From: CP2-2F sp034436235
GTDB lineage: Bacteria > Chloroflexota > Anaerolineae > Aggregatilineales > UBA2796
Direction of reading: 5' to 3'
Length of the DNA stretch: 30,627 nt
NCBI GenBank assembly: GCA_034436235.1
Contig: DAOTWB010000237.1
Coordinates: 1 to 30,627, forward strand
Shown here: positions 30,167 through 30,627 of the stretch, piece after piece
Layout: each line of letters opens with the position of its first letter
How positions within the stretch are numbered: position 1 is the stretch's first letter
Notes under the pieces: model-generated
What the model was told of the DNA's origin: nothing
What the model saw: the letters and a program-made list of their open reading frames with translations, nothing else
Databases searched by the model: none
Position numbers and translations under genes: made by a program

Positions 30167-30627
30167 ATGAGCATCCGTGAAAGGCTGACCGTGAGCGACT
30201 TTGAAGCGTTCCTCAGGCTGCCTGAGAACGCCGCCAAACGCTTTGAGCTGCACGATGGAGCGATCTGCGAAATGTCGCCGTCTAGCGAGCTGCCGACGCT
30301 GCTCGTCAGCGAGCTGATCAGCTATTTGCGTCCGTTTGTGCGCGAGCGCGGCTTGGGCTTGGTCACTGCGCCTGACGGCGGCTTCGCGCTGACGCCGCGC
30401 GACGTGCTATCGCCAGATGTGGCGTTCATCCGCGCTGAGCGGCTGAGCGGCATACGACGGCGCGGCTTCTTTCAAATCGCGCCCGACTTGGCGATTGAAG
30501 TGGTCTCGCCGTCCGATTCAATCCCTGCCGTGCAGCGCAAAGCGGCGCGTTATCTGGCGCTCGGCGTCCGCGAAGTGTGGATCATCTATCCTGACGATCA
30601 GACGGCGGATATCTACCGCGCAGGCAA
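30167..30627 (+). CDS. Uma2-family protein, 3' end beyond the window
   Basis: ATG 30167 with GAGGTG four bases upstream opens a frame that runs to the window edge (153 codons visible). The protein begins MSIRERLTVSDFEAFLRLPE and shows the Uma2 signatures: FELHDGAICEMSPSS, SPDVAFI, APDLAIEVVSPSD and REVWIIYPDD. The Asp of SPD, the Glu of AIEVV and Lys in VQRKAARYL correspond to the PD-(D/E)XK core. It shares the domain with the Uma2 gene at 21819-22385 but is clearly a different branch (RFELHDG against RYVLVRG). Function is unsettled in the family. It is a stand-alone gene with its own promoter. Confidence 0.88.
   Translation, partial: MSIRERLTVSDFEAFLRLPENAAKRFELHDGAICEMSPSSELPTLLVSELISYLRPFVRERGLGLVTAPDGGFALTPRDVLSPDVAFIRAERLSGIRRRGFFQIAPDLAIEVVSPSDSIPAVQRKAARYLALGVREVWIIYPDDQTADIYRAG

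Noticed and set aside
1..30627. CRISPR array, insertion sequence, prophage or toxin-antitoxin cassette
   Set aside because: No regularly spaced repeats, transposase or integrase motifs, terminal inverted repeats or small paired genes were seen. The tRNA-Asn has no duplicated 3' end nearby that would mark an att site.

Overview
The window looks like a chromosomal stretch of a bacterium, most probably a member of the Chloroflexota (Anaerolineae-like). This is an inference from gene content: a free-standing bacterial Elp3, two Uma2-family genes, a twin-FAS1 secreted protein, a secreted solute-binding protein with no lipobox, and a tRNA with no encoded CCA. No phage, IS, integrase or CRISPR signature is visible. 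Genes are densely packed, and three convergent pairs have stop codons that touch or overlap.

Layout. (1) 1-3818: the tail of a gene, then a two-gene heterodimeric ABC exporter behind a promoter that carries a perfect inverted-repeat operator. (2) 3819-6956: a magnesium block, MgtC-like protein then MgtE channel. Each gene has a long, highly structured leader, and mgtE ends in a clear intrinsic terminator. (3) 7018-9978: two metallopeptidases, M14 then M24, in one operon. (4) 10031-12115: Hsp20 and a MinD/ParA-like protein with a broken P-loop on the minus strand, divergent from a GntR/FCD regulator. (5) 12116-14712: trpF (minus) divergent from elp3 (plus). (6) 14953-17424: an alpha-oxoamine synthase with a serine-palmitoyltransferase-like PLP motif, then a twin-FAS1 protein, each followed by an intrinsic terminator. 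(7) 17484-25213 (minus): a long branched-chain-type ABC operon in the order SBP, LivG, LivF, Uma2, LivH, LivM, double ATPase, followed by a flavodoxin. (8) 25425-30627: a membrane-anchored protein with a duplicated module, a GH13 glucosidase with an altered conserved region I, UbiX, a small secreted Cys protein, bactofilin, tRNA-Asn(GTT) and the start of a second Uma2 gene.

The most unusual signals are not single genes. GGCC is nearly absent from all 30.6 kb (three sites found by eye) and CCGG is scarce, and codon choice seems bent to avoid both. The two magnesium genes sit behind structured leaders that do not match the M-box consensus I know. The MinD-like ATPase and the GH13 enzyme each carry substitutions at normally invariant positions.
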